A DNA stretch of 64,000 nt from positions 40,037-104,036 of the forward strand of contig BJOX01000148.1 of the NCBI GenBank assembly GCA_009731375.1, in the 5' to 3' direction. The position numbers and the translations under genes were made by a program. The notes under the pieces were generated by a model. It saw only the letters and a list, made by a program, of their open reading frames with translations. It did not search any database and had not been told where the DNA came from. Positions 53,505-64,000 of the stretch are shown here, one piece after another. Within the stretch, counting starts at the first letter, position 1; the number at the start of each line of letters is the position of its first letter. Source of the DNA: Paulinella micropora. Its lineage: Eukaryota; Cercozoa; Imbricatea; Euglyphida.

Positions 53505-55405
53505 ATGCACGCAGCGACCGCCGACGACGATGAGGACCAAAACACTACGCCTCGCCTGTCTCCGCGCCTGGTAGAGGCATGCTTGCTGACTAGCACGACC
53601 ACAGAGCTGTTTGAGCCCGCTGCATTGTCGACGGACAACCTGCCGTTTCTGCGCCAAGCCCAGGCGTGCTAAGGGCTGTGGCTGACCATGCTAGAAAAGT
53701 CGTTCCGCGGGGGCGATCTGGCACGGGCACAGAGTTTGCTACAAGCTTGGTGTGCGGAGGCTGAGGATAGTGCGAGCGCGCTCAGGAGTCTCGTACCTGG
53801 CAGCATTTTTTCGCACAAGGGGCCGGCTGGCGCGGGAGTGCTGCGCCAGCGGTTGTGGGCGCTGTTGTGCCGCTTGGCGACCGATGGGGTGTGCGCTCCG
53901 CCGCTGCACGGTCCGTGGTGGAGCGGCGTGGACGCGCTAGACCAAGCACCGGCCCGTGCTGTGGGGCAGTACGAGCTGGCGCAGAGGGCGCTGGCTCTGG
54001 TGCGCGAATCAGCGGTGGAGGCGAACCTGAGGGTCCTGTCGTCGATGGTGGCCCAGGCGCGCCCCCCCCCCCCGGACATGCAGCCCTTGTTGTACGCGAG
54101 CACGTGGGCCAGCTGGCTAGGCGCTGCGGGTCGCGTGTGGCAGGCCATGCGCGCGCGTTACCCGGCGGAGAGTGTGCTCCGGTCGGTGCTGACGCAGTTG
54201 CGCGCGCCGCGGTGCTCGCCCACCCGCAAGTACCAGGTTTTCGCGCTGGAGATGCTGCTGGTGGACATTTGCAAGATGATGGAGCTCGAGCCGAGCCCGC
54301 CACATGACTACATGCTCTTCATGAGTTCGCTGGTCACGATGTTTTTGAACGTGTCGCTAGTCCAGTTCGAGCGTGACGAGGTGTGGGCCATACTAGGCGA
54401 CGCCAGCGACATGCTGCGGTTGTCGGATCCGAGGTGGCTCTCCGCGGCCATGGCAGCGCGATCTCCCGTGCTGCTGCAATTCTTATTGCGGCTCAACCCG
54501 CCGCCGAGTGCGCCGCGCTGCCGGGCGCTGCTAGAAATAGCGGTTTCCATCGCGTGCATGCCGGCGAACGATGACGACGACAGCTTTGTGGTGCAGGCGA
54601 GGTCCGTGCCGCACGCTCTGTGCCTGGCAGGCATCTTGGCACGTGAGTGCGCGTCGCTGCAAGGCGCGTGGCTCGAGAGCTGGGGGCCAGACTTTGCTGT
54701 GTCACATGCTTACTGGCACAATCTGCGGCCTCGGCTGATTGCGCAGGGGCTCAAGTCGCCCGCAGAGCTACTGGCATACTTGGACGAGCTGTGCGATGAC
54801 GCGTGGCTGGCAAGTCTGGAAGCGGAAGAGAGCAGCAGTAAGGAACAAGACAAGAACAACGACGAGGACGAGGAACCACGGCAGGACGAGGACGCGCCCG
54901 GGCCCTCGGCGGACGAGGGGGGCGAGGACCAGGCCGAGGAAAACGAGCGGGACGGGGAGCCCTGCGGTCGCTGCGATGATTGCCAGCAGGAGGCGGCCAA
55001 GCGCCAGCTGGCGGCTGCGTGCCAAGAACTGGAGGCCAAGCAGAAAGAGCTGGTCGGCGCGGAAAAGAGCGCGCGGCAGCTGCGGCGCCAGAACGAAAAG
55101 CTCAGGGTGGACGCGGCCCGCGCGCGCGAAGAGTTGGAACGTCTGGCACAGAAGCTGCAGGCAACCCGCGCGCTGTGCACCCAGGCCAAACGCTTGCTGC
55201 GTCAGCTGCGCAAGAAAGAGGGCAAAAACACTTGTTGTCACGAGCACAAAGACACCGGCGGGGCCGCCGCGGCCCCTACTGCCAGCAGCAGCAGCAGCGC
55301 GGCGGCCTGGGCTGAGAACGTTGCGCGGCTGAACCCCGAGCTCTGGCCCGACGCGGACGACAAGGGTGCAATAAACGCCGCGCTAGCCGCCCTCGACCGC
55401 GACAC
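53505..55405 (+). CDS. GC-rich coiled-coil protein, 3' end fused to a retroelement
   Basis: The main frame starts at the ATG 53688 (MLEKSFRGGDLARAQSLLQAW). The same frame is open upstream to an ATG at 53505, but with one TAA (53670-53672) between. The N-terminal about 370 residues are helical with Ala/Leu-rich repeats, without a domain I recognise. An acidic stretch (about 380-425), CGRCDDCQQ, a coiled coil (about 430-515) and an Ala/Ser linker follow. From about 55405 the reading frame passes into RNase H of G1 copy 2 (TPVIHYFSFKFKDTQ) and ends at 55538. GC content and codon use fit a host gene; the authentic C-terminus is lost or was short. Confidence 0.65.
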
Positions 55406-56170
55406 ACCGGTCATCCACTACTTTTCTTTCAAGTTCAAGGACACGCAGCTCCATTGGGCTACCCATGTACGAGAAGCCTACGGTGTCATGTACGGAATTC
55501 AACAGTGTCGCCACTTCATCGACGCTAGCAACCACTGATTGACCATCGTCACCGACCACCGGCCGCCCCCGTGGTTACGGCACATTCTCAGCCCCAAGGT
55601 AGACCAAAAGATTTGGATAAATTGAAGACCCCGAAATAAGGATGAATACCTCCTCGGTAATCCAGGCTCTTTTACGAATGATCCATCTCGTGTCCCCAGC
55701 ACCAACGTAAGCACTTCGTTCCCCCTCGACGAAGCTGACCAAATCCTTCAACTCCTCAAGTCCGTTCCGCCACCCAGAGCAGGCTCAACCCTGTGGCTAA
55801 CCAGCAAAGACATCAACCCTGAATTGGAAGCGAAGCTTAGTTCCCTCTCTTGTCGCATCATCCGCGCAGACCCGATACGACACAACGCTCGAGTCCATTG
55901 GGACATAGCTATTGCCATCGCGGCCGCTAACTACACTGTAGCTTTCGCGCATCACCTATTTTCTCGACATAAGCCTTTTGCCCTACTCGTACGGAACGAC
56001 CTCATCGACGACTTTTTAGACGACACCTCGGACTACGAGGCCGCTGAAACATGTCTACGAATTGGAGGTGACAACGGATTGAGGTGGTTCATTCCCGGCT
56101 TACGTACGCGATGGCGTTATGTATACCCTCTTGTTGCTACACCACGCACCCCAGGTACTACGCGCAAGTG
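55405..56170 (+). pseudogene. G1 copy 2: RNase H and following Pol segment, truncated
   Basis: It starts abruptly inside RNase H (TPVIHYFSFKFKDTQLHWATHVREAYGVMYGIQQCRHF) and continues with TIVTDHRPPPWL after a stop, then with AGSTLWLTSKDINPELEAKL and SLSCRIIRADPIRHN to 56170. A deletion then joins this directly to the end of Pol (CCCGCCAACA..., about 56210), so the integrase is missing. Everything upstream of RNase H is absent too. Confidence 0.8.
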
Positions 56171-56227
56171 ATCAACATATAACGACCAGACGTCTTCATG
56201 GCCTCCCGCCAACACTTTTATAGTATT

Positions 56228-57460
56228 CTGAAGACACCCCCAACACACTCAAGTGGGTTTTACCCATCGTAATAGGCTTCACCCGCCACCGCCCAGCGCT
56301 TTTCCCACTTGAACCGTCATCGTCCCTAGACAAATTACGCGACGACCGACGTATCCTTGTAAGTCCTTGGTCGCCTCTTCTGCATGCAGGTCACGATTAT
56401 CATCATCGAGCTTGAATACCTCAGCGATCATATCGGCATGGCATATTTGGTGCTTCATTGGTTCACCTTGGCTGTGTGATACACGGCCACCTAATTTTCT
56501 ACGGCTCGACATCGCCCCCTGATACCACCGCTCGCTACTGTGCCTCAATTGTCCCAGTTTCCAGCTGCGAATCATGGATATCCGGCCCCGGCTGATCTTC
56601 ATCTACAAGTGCGTCCAGTATTGCCGCCTTTATCTTTTTAATCACTCATAGGTTTAAGAGACTCATCCATTTCTCTTTTTCCTTCTAGACATTTGTTTAA
56701 TGGACACATCATACTTCGTTCGTTTAGTCACTCATTCTGTACGCAACTCAACTCAACCGTTAGGTCTGGGGGGAGGGGGGGGGGGGGGGGGTTTTNNNNN
56801 NNNNNTGAGCACCTTAACGACCGGCCAAAACACACACCGTTGACAATTCACAGTTTTTCACCGGCTCGTTAGATTCTCCTCTGCACGACGTTTCGACTTC
56901 ACTAACTAGTTTTCGATTCCGTTCAGAAATGATTTCAAACGATTAAGTCAAAGATTTATTTAGAAAAGATTAACTATTGCCTTTTCCCCCCATATCACAT
57001 TTTCCCTCACATTCACCGCAAAAACGCATGTGACGGTAGATTGCGTCAAAATGGAGGAAACCGGGAAAAACACAATATTTAATTTGTCTAATACATCCCG
57101 TTCCCAGTCATTTTGACTTTGCAAACCCAAAGCATTTTGGATCATATTTTAAGTCAGACAACCCAACCCCACCCGTTAGGTTACTGTTAACTCGATTTTA
57201 GACAATTCTATCCGTTTGAGAACTGGAGACCAACCAACACCACAATCTACATTTCAACACTGATCGTAAGTTGCAACCCAAGCCTGCAACCGAGTTCGAA
57301 ATTACGTATCAAATAAACGAAGTTGACCGTTCTGATATTTACTGGTATTTCACCTGCTCTCATAGAGTCAGTTAAATCAATGCAGCCATAGTGTTCTTTA
57401 AGAGTTCGTTGTACCTGCGCTTTTGAAGAGTTGTATACAAACTCACAGGACACGAAAAAG
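56228..57460 (+). repeat. G1 3' terminal repeat region (putative LTR), copy 2
   Basis: This has the same block order as 4530-5695, from AAGTGGGTTTTACCC to GTATACAAACTCACAGG. The poly-G block (56767-56791) and an assembly gap (56796-56805) sit just before the R1 segment, where copy 1 has a shorter G run. Confidence 0.6.
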
Positions 57461-57492
57461 GAAATTGAACGTAACGTCAAAAAGCGATTACG

Positions 57493-57493
<1 letters not shown>

Positions 57494-57531
<38 letters not shown>

Positions 57532-57556
57532 GAACGAACGAACGAACGAACGAAAA
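57494..57556. repeat. (AACT)n-(AACG)n tetranucleotide array
   Basis: About nine AACT/CTAA units are followed by six AACG units and an A run. Confidence 0.95.
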
Positions 57557-57729
57557 AAAAATTCAACGCAAAAGCGGAAAAAAACTTGAAGGTCAAAAAA
57601 AGTTTAGCTCCTCAGGTATATGCCCTGCGGGCCGAAAATAACGACAATTGCAGTGTTATACCTATTACAATAGTGAATATACTAACTTATTAATAATTAG
57701 GTTAGTCAGCATGGTCCGGCATGTGATGT

Positions 57730-58068
57730 GTGTCGTTAAAGCCATTACTTATGTCCGGCCTAGTAAGTCTGCAGCTGGGTCAACTTTCAGGCAGTCTAAC
57801 TGATGATAAGAGTAACCTTGAAAGTCGTCAGCCTGCGGCCATTGATGCGCCTCAACTATCACCTGTGACCAACCGAATCTTCTTTTTGGATGGACAAAAA
57901 AAAGCAAAGATTACAGACGCGGCAAGCTTTGAACTCATGTTGGCTCGACTCCAAGTCAAGTGTATTTTTGATTCAGAGAGATGCGCAATCTATGGACTCG
58001 ATGGTATTGAGTCAGGAGCCCATTATACGAGTGTCATTGCGTCAAAAAGCTCTGCCACTGAAACCTGA
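57730..58068 (+). CDS. 112-residue hypothetical ORF
   Basis: The frame runs from an ATG to a TGA. The middle (ITDAASFELMLARLQVKCIFDSERCAIYGLDGIESG) looks like a real amphipathic protein segment. Family not recognised. It might be a fragment of a retroelement or an exon. No flanking evidence. Confidence 0.3.
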   Translation: MSLKPLLMSGLVSLQLGQLSGSLTDDKSNLESRQPAAIDAPQLSPVTNRIFFLDGQKKAKITDAASFELMLARLQVKCIFDSERCAIYGLDGIESGAHYTSVIASKSSATET

Positions 58069-58139
58069 GGTAAAATATTACCGATATTTATTATTTTTAT
58101 ATTATTATGATAATTATTTATTATTTCTTAGTTATCTTA

Positions 58140-58660
58140 TCATGATAATCAATTGATCATTTGTTATTCGATATTCTTTTTGTTGTTGTTTATTACTTAT
58201 TATTGATTATTGATTATTGATTATATATTATTTATTACTTATTACTTATTACTCATTCGATTCTTTATTATTTTTATTCATTATTGATTTTTTATCATTT
58301 ATTATTTTTGATTTACTGTTTATTGTTTAATATTTGTTTATTGTTTATTGGTTTTTATTATTATTATTATTTATTACTTATTCATTATATATGAGTAGTT
58401 GTTATTAGTTATTACTTACAAAACATTAATTATTAGTTACTATTTATTATTTATTTTTATCAGTTATTAATTATTAGCTATGAGTTATTATAATATTAGT
58501 TATTAGTTATTAGTTATTAGTTATTAGTTATTAGTTATAAGTTATAAGTTATTAGATATTAGATATTAGATATGTTATTAGATATGAGTTATAAGTTTAT
58601 TATTAGTAATTAGTAATTAGTTATTAGTTGATGTATTCTTTAAGCTTTATTCTTTATTCT
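58140..58660. repeat. low-complexity TTATTA / TTAGTTA region
   Basis: Very AT-rich simple sequence, including (ATTAGTT)n at about 58495-58545. No gene. Confidence 0.9.
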
Positions 58661-58909
58661 TTCATTCAACACGTGTTAAAAACTATGTAACTATGCTGGC
58701 TTTCAAGCTCTATTTGAAGACGCATCATCAGAACTGCCTTCAATATTTGCATTCAGTATTACTTTAGAGCGCATGTACTTATAATTTCTGAGAGCAGCGC
58801 TTTCAAAGCTACATGTATGTATGTGATTTCGCCTCATGAATGTCCTTAAATAATATTAATAAGCTGTGCAACTCTTTGTGTGAGTATCTCCTGCCAAGGT
58901 CATAGTTAA

Positions 58910-59049
58910 CCCTTATCCTGTCATGAAACACATTTGTGTCGCTGAATCACAACGGCAAAATCTGCAATTTTTGCAAAATGTTGACAAATTTTGCAGATTT
59001 TGCGGTGTGTGATTTAAAGACACAAGTGTGTTTCATGACAGGATAAGGG
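58910..59049. mobile_element. 140-bp palindromic MITE with piggyBac-like ends
   Basis: The left arm starts CCCTTATCCTGTCATGAAAC and the right arm ends with its near-perfect complement. Further inside GCAAAATCTGCA... also pairs, so almost the whole element can form one hairpin. It is flanked by TTAA on the left (58906-58909) and TTGA on the right (59050-59053). The CCCTTA start and TTAA site resemble the piggyBac element at 32842. Confidence 0.75.
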
Positions 59050-59059
59050 TTGATACATC

Positions 59060-59354
59060 CCCATGTTGTGTTGATGCAGTTCGCTTGCCAAGATTCAGCT
59101 ATGATGAACACTGCTAAACGCTGGACCTCTTCCTCTAGGTTTCTACCTTCCGAATCTAATATTTCACTCTCAGAGTTCGAGTCGTATTTTTTCGAATCGG
59201 GAGACAGAGATGCAATGACAGTTAATGTTGACTCTGTCCTCTTGTCTTCTGCGTATCCTCTTACAATAATTGTTTTTACGCCAAATTGCTTTGATGATAA
59301 TCTTTCGTTCTTAGTAATATATTCAGGCTTCAAACGTATAATCTCTTGCTTCAC
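59060..59354 (-). CDS. hypothetical coding fragment, ends in MITE
   Basis: In the frame 58947-59354 the first 98 residues read like a protein (RLKPEYITKNERLSSKQFGV ... ILDSEGRNLEEEVQRLAVFI). The remainder is translated MITE. Either the MITE inserted into this ORF, or the frame is fortuitous. Not recognised. Confidence 0.3.
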
Positions 59355-59707
59355 TGCGCCTTTGCTTATTGCCTTACACTACCTATTTTTGCGCGGCAAG
59401 ACCATTCTTTTGGTGATAAAAATGTTATAGTTATAACCCTTGGTTCTTATAATTAGATTCAGGCTTCAAACATATATTCTCTTGTTTTGCTACTTCTCGA
59501 CTTTCTCGATCAGTCAATCATGCGAAGCCCAATCTGTCACTTTCGAATTCAACTTTTATGTGTCGATTCAACTGCATATATCAACATAAACCTACAAACC
59601 AACACCATTTGGTCATACCGGATCTCGATCGTACCTGTTCACCCTTTTGATATAATATATGTGTAATATACGATATATGAATGCCCATATTTAATATATC
59701 CTTATCC

Positions 59708-59900
59708 GACTGAGCACTTTAACGACCTGCTAAAATCATTACCGAATTTTCACTCTTTTTGACCGGCCCGTTAGATTCTCCTCTGCACGACGTTTCGACT
59801 TCACTTAACTAGTTTTCGATTTCGTTCAGAAACGACTTCAAACGATCAATTTAAAGATCAGCTATGTATCAGACTGAGCTCTTTTAACGACCGGCTAAAA
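59708..59900 (+). repeat. R1 segment, one full and one partial copy
   Basis: It runs from CTGAGCACTTTAACGACC to CAAACGATCAATTT, followed at once by a second start, CAGACTGAGCTCTTTTAACG. No other G1 terminal blocks are attached. Confidence 0.65.
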
Positions 59901-60005
59901 ATTTAATATAATAACTTGACTTGAACTTACGCAATTACAGTGTCAAAGAAAATACTTGCCACTCATAAGAGTGAAAAGTAATAATAAGTATCAAGACGAC
60001 TGTAT

Positions 60006-60251
60006 TTACCAATCAAAAGCATCGCTGATGAATGAAGGAGGCTCCCATTCCTCTGAAGAAAAGTCTTTCAAGTCAGAACGTAAATTCTGTCTCCTAATTT
60101 CTTGTGCCTCACGTTCCTCGTCGCTGTTTCCATACACGCGGGCAAACTGTCGCCGCCTTACACGAACGCGGGCAGCTGAATGAGGATGGTTTCTCTGAAG
60201 CACAGATGCAGGCAGCTGATCTGGCGAAACTAATGATAAACTACTCACCAT
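60006..60251 (-). CDS. hypothetical C-terminal coding fragment next to G1 copy 3
   Basis: This charged frame (RRRQFARVYGNSDEEREAQE ... EWEPPSFISDAFDW) is closed by a stop. Its start coincides with the outer end of the G1 copy 3 terminal repeat, so it could be the remnant of a gene hit by that element. Not recognised. Confidence 0.3.
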   Translation of the reverse strand: MVSSLSLVSPDQLPASVLQRNHPHSAARVRVRRRQFARVYGNSDEEREAQEIRRQNLRSDLKDFSSEEWEPPSFISDAFDW

Positions 60252-61415
60252 CTGAATGTGAGTTTGGATACAACCCTAAGGGATAAGTACACAACGAACT
60301 CGTATTAAAGAACTCTATGGCTGCATACAGTCCTGACACCATGAGAGCAGGTGAAATACCAGTAAATAGCAGAGAGGTCACGAGTCACTTCGTTTATTTA
60401 CGTAGATTTCTACTGGGTTGCAGACTTGGTTGCAACGTACGAACGTAGGTGAACGTAAATTGTGAATTGATTTGCATGCGCAAGCGGCATCGAAAACTCA
60501 TAAAGTACTTGAAGAAGTGCGTTCAAGTCAAAATAAAGTTCAAGTTATCGCAAATAGTTGTGAATTCAAAGTCGCAAGAGGAAATCCGGTGAAGTTTCCT
60601 GTCCTGGTCCGGGCGAACAGTCTTTTTCCGTCCTTCAAGTCCCTTGTCCACAAATTTACCGTCTCCTGTGAGTTTACGGGAAATTGGGGGAAAAGGTAAT
60701 AGTAAGGGGAAAAGAGGCAATTGCTGGAAAAACTTTGAATTGATCGTTTGAAGTCATTTCTGAACGGAATCGAAAACTAGTTAGTGAAGTCGAAAAGTCG
60801 TGCAGAGGAGAATCTAACGATCCGGTCAAAAATAGGAGGGTGACAACTATAGCGGTTTTGGCAGGTCGTTAAAGTGCTCAGTCTGATAGCTCCCCCCCCC
60901 CCCAGACCTAACAGTTGAGTAGAGTTGCGTACAGAATGAGTGACTAACGAAGGGTCAGTGACTTGTCTCAGTAAAGGAGTAAAGAGAAGGGTGAGTCTCC
61001 TTAAACCAAAAGGGGATGACGAAGAAGAAGTGCGTCGATGTGAAGCGCATTGCAGACGAAGATCAGCCGGGGCCGGATATCGGAGTGCGAAGCGGAACTG
61101 AGACAATTGAGGCGCAGTAGCGATGCGTTGATATTGGGGAGCTGACGTCGAGCCGTAGAAAGCTAGGTGGCCATGTATCGCACAGCCGAGATGAACCATG
61201 TTGAAATGCACCAGATGTGCCATGCCGATATAATCACTGAGGTGTTCAGATTCGATGAGAATGATCGTTGACCTGCAGGCATAAGAGGCGATCAAGGACT
61301 TACACGGATACGCTGGTCTTGGCGTAACTTGTCTAGGGACGATGGCGGGTCAAGTGGGAAAAGCGCTGGGCTGTGGCTGGGTGAGGCCGGTACGATGAGT
61401 AAAACCCACTTGAGA
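60250..61415 (-). repeat. G1 3' terminal repeat region (putative LTR), copy 3
   Basis: This is the inverted counterpart of 4530-5695. It contains the poly-C (poly-G) block at 60893-60904, the R1 segment at 60735-60895, and the CATAGAGTTC.../GTATCCAAACTCACA end near 60250. Confidence 0.6.
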
Positions 61416-61421
61416 GTGTGG

Positions 61422-63240
61422 CTATTCCTTGGATGTGGCCTGCTTACCTTTCTGGAAGGTGTGCAGTGGAAAGGATTCGCCGGTGATGAGAGGGCCTCGA
61501 AGACGTTTAAGAACATTGGCGGGTAGCTTGCCTTTGTCTTTTTGTTTCTTGAAAGGGCGCCACTCGATGTGTCGATGGACGACTTGATCGTTGGTGATGT
61601 CGAAGAGAAGGGGCTTCCAGGTAGCTAAGGGTTTGTCCCAGCGCTGGATGGTGCTCTGATCCTTTGCGTCTTCGTAGATGGGACGGAAGAGAGGGCTTTC
61701 TTTGGAGGTCGTACCGAGTTGGTGAACTACGAGGTCGTTTTCCTCGTTCTCTGGGTCCTCGTCTAAAACGATGCCAAGTTTAACCTGGTCGCGGTCGATG
61801 AATGCAACGACTTCGCCGGTTGTGTAGTTAACTGAGTCGTCATCGTACTCGTCCACTGCGACCGTGTTGAGCGGGGTGACGCCATCAGTGGGTGCAGTGT
61901 ACGGAGCGAGGTGTGAGCGGTCAATGCGTTTCAATACCTTGTTGGTCTTGAGGTGGCGCATTTTGAAGCAGTTGGAGCTGACCTGCTCAACGATGGTGTA
62001 GGGGCCGTCGAACTGGAGAACGGATGAGGCTGGAATGCCTTGTTTGGAAGGCTTAGGGCGGTAGACGGAGGCTGTGTCGCCTACTTTCCATTCCTTGACA
62101 GCCTTGCGGCGGCCTTTGTTCTTTTGAGCGACGGACCGGGCGCGCGTAACGGTGGTGTACGCGCTGACATAGGCTGTGACAGCGGTGCGGGCGCTGTTCA
62201 GCAAAGCGATCTGATCTGCGGACTGGAGTGACAGTGTCGGTGCGGCGTCGAGTGCGGCGCTGGAGGCGGTGGCGCGGGCGTTGACTATCTCTGGAGAGTC
62301 GAAGAAGTCTAACGTGCAGCGGGGCTTGCGGGCAAGCATTCCTTCGAACGCGGTGGTGCCGGTCGCTGTAGATACGTATGTGTTCTGAGCGAAGGAAAGA
62401 GAAGGGATGATGCTGGGCCAGTTAGTCTTTTCTGCTTTGGGCAGAGACTGGACTGCTGTGCGGATAGCCTTGTGGCGGCATTCGACGTAGCCAAGTTGAT
62501 GATGCGAGTAGGGCGCGGTGGTGAGCCATTCGAGGCCGGCTACGCTGCAAAATTGTTTGGCCAACGTACCGATGAAAGAACTATGGTAGTCGGAGAAGAT
62601 GGATTCCGGAAAACCAAAGATGTAGGCCCAACGGTTGAGTATGAGCTCCACAGTTTCTTCCGCAGATGTGGACTTGCATGGGATAAACTGGAGGAATCCC
62701 GAGAAGAGATCGACAATTGTCAAGATGTACTGAGAGGCGACGCCGGGGATGCCGATGTGGACATGGTCGAGACCGATGCCCTGTCCTTGATGTGTCCACG
62801 TTAACGATGAGTAGCGGCCGTGGTTAAGGGTCAGGCGGGCGTGGACCAATTGGCAAAAGTGGCAGTCGCGGAGGGCGGCGAGGATGTCAAGATGCATGAT
62901 GTCCGTACCGTCAGTACGGAACCAAACGTAGCCCTCCTTGATGAAAGGGACGAGCGTCGGCGCTTTAGCGTGGTTCTGCATGAGATGTGCGTAGTTAATA
63001 AGGGGACGGCGCAGCTCTTCTGGAACGTAAACCTTGACGGAGGACTGTTCGGGGTCGGTTGAGACAGCGATGCCTTGTCGTAGGGTCAGCTCGATGGGGC
63101 CGGCAGAGACGGAGGGTGAGCCGTCAGTCCAGAGAGGGGCCGTGAGTCCGTCTTGTCGTTGCGCGTTGATGATTTCTTGGCGGGTGACGCGCTGCGCGTG
63201 CGATGTGGCGACAAGTGGATAGATGTAGTGGATAGATGTA
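61422..63240 (-). CDS. G1 copy 3: integrase and C-terminal tail
   Basis: The reading frame is open from the frameshift near 63240 to TAG at 61422. Zinc domain: HLMQNH (HX4H) and CHFC (CX2C). Catalytic triad: GLDHVHIGIPG, IFSDYHSSF and GYVECRHKA, with 35 residues between the second Asp and Glu. A C-terminal part follows (KEWKVGDTASVYRPKPSKQG, LQFDGPYTIVEQ, a GPY-type motif). After an acidic linker comes the tail, SPLFRPIYEDAKDQ ... HIEWRPFKKQKDKG, that ends all G1 copies. This is the only integrase of the family in the window. Confidence 0.9.
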
Positions 63241-64000
63241 GTGCTGTTCCATACCAAGTCCGTGGACCAGCCAGACGAGATTGTCGTCGAGGAACAAGAT
63301 CTTGCGGCATTGTTCGACGATCTTCTGTGGAAGAGTGTCATCGGGGACGCGATGGACCAAGTCCTGAGGCATAAGCAGTGCGAACGGTTTGCGGAGAGCG
63401 AACATGTCGCGAGCAACCATTGGAGAGCGTTCGGCTGTGGGAATGATGATGGCCAAGTCCCATCGGGCCTGAATGCTGCGCAGTGTTGGGCCGCCGCGTA
63501 GGATTCGACACGAGAGTGACTTGAGTCGAGTATCCAGGGCTGCGTGCGTACCTTCGACTGCTAACCAAAGGGTAGAGCCTGCTCGAGGGGTCGGAATGGT
63601 GGATAGAAGCTGGAGGGTTGCATCGGCTTCGCCAATGAGGGTAGGCTGGCCGGGGGCTATGCATGGGACGCGTGACAGACCGTCGGGGAGTTGATTCTGC
63701 TTACCGGGAAGGTACTCGACCTTGAAGCGGATAGTCTGAAGGTTCTCCAAGACCCAGTTTACAACCATGGGGCTGCGAGCGTGCCATAGCCATAAGAGGG
63801 GCCGGTGGTCGGTGACGATGGTGAGCTCGTGATCGCTGGCATCGATGTAGTAGCGGCATTGTTGGATACCGTAGATGACGCCGTAGGCTTCACGAACGTA
63901 GGTTGCCCATCGTGTCTGCGTGTCTGTGAACTTCTGTGAGAAGTACTGTATAACCGGAGCGTTGCGCTCTGGACCACTGTGTAGAATGCCTATCTGGCTA
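63228..64000 (-). CDS. G1 copy 3: RNase H and connection region (runs off the window)
   Basis: One frame is open from the window edge: TQTRWATYVREAYGVIYGIQ, TIVTDHRPLLWLWHARSPMV, LPGKQNQLPDGLSRV, then AGSTLWLAVEGTHAALDTRL. At 63215-63240 a 13-bp word is duplicated in tandem, which shifts the frame before the integrase (the shifted reading ends at 63124). RT and gag lie outside the window. Confidence 0.85.

Overview
The window looks like nuclear DNA of a transposon-rich eukaryote, probably a protist or alga, although the lineage cannot be fixed from sequence alone. The reasons are a 22-exon gene with GT-AG introns, Ty1/copia, Ty3/gypsy, piggyBac and non-LTR elements, and tetranucleotide (GATA) arrays inside introns. 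No bacterial-type operon, rRNA, tRNA or CRISPR was seen. Seven runs of ten N mark assembly gaps, and at least two of them look like false gaps.

Layout. 1-5695: damaged Ty3/gypsy-type copy (family G1, copy 1, + strand) whose integrase is deleted. 5700-6716 and 15284-15740: one decayed ORF split by a Ty1/copia element (copia-1, 6717-15283) with a 5-bp target duplication. 15897-16311: small basic ORF on the minus strand, broken by a gap. 16750-28636: 3' end of a second copia (copia-2), into which an almost intact 10.4-kb Ty3/gypsy element (G2, minus strand, 17268-27655) has inserted. Its two 247-bp LTRs are identical. 28636-31972: two tandem 1.6-1.7-kb units with inverted ends (non-autonomous DNA transposon). 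32842-35698: a piggyBac element with perfect inverted ends and TTAA target sites.

36391-47289 (minus): a host gene whose 22 exons join in frame to give a 986-residue secretory-pathway membrane protein. It carries two degenerate M23 (LytM-type) peptidase domains, and its introns are largely GATA/TATC repeats. 48335-49665 (minus): 5'-truncated LINE with poly(A). 50816-52287 (minus): membrane-anchored alpha/beta hydrolase. 52617-53294 (+): polytopic membrane protein frame broken by two stops. 53505-55405 (+): GC-rich coiled-coil protein gene whose 3' end is fused to G1 copy 2 (55405-57460). 58910-59049: near-palindromic MITE with piggyBac-like ends. 60250-64000 (minus): G1 copy 3, the only copy here that keeps integrase.

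Most interesting points: (i) a small domain shared by the copia-1 polyprotein (between integrase and reverse transcriptase) and the N-terminus of the unrelated piggyBac transposase; (ii) the tandem pseudo-M23 membrane protein; (iii) a G2 gag-pol junction made of an in-frame UGA followed by CGG, a known readthrough context; (iv) a half-tRNA-type primer binding site in copia-1 that contains the gag ATG.
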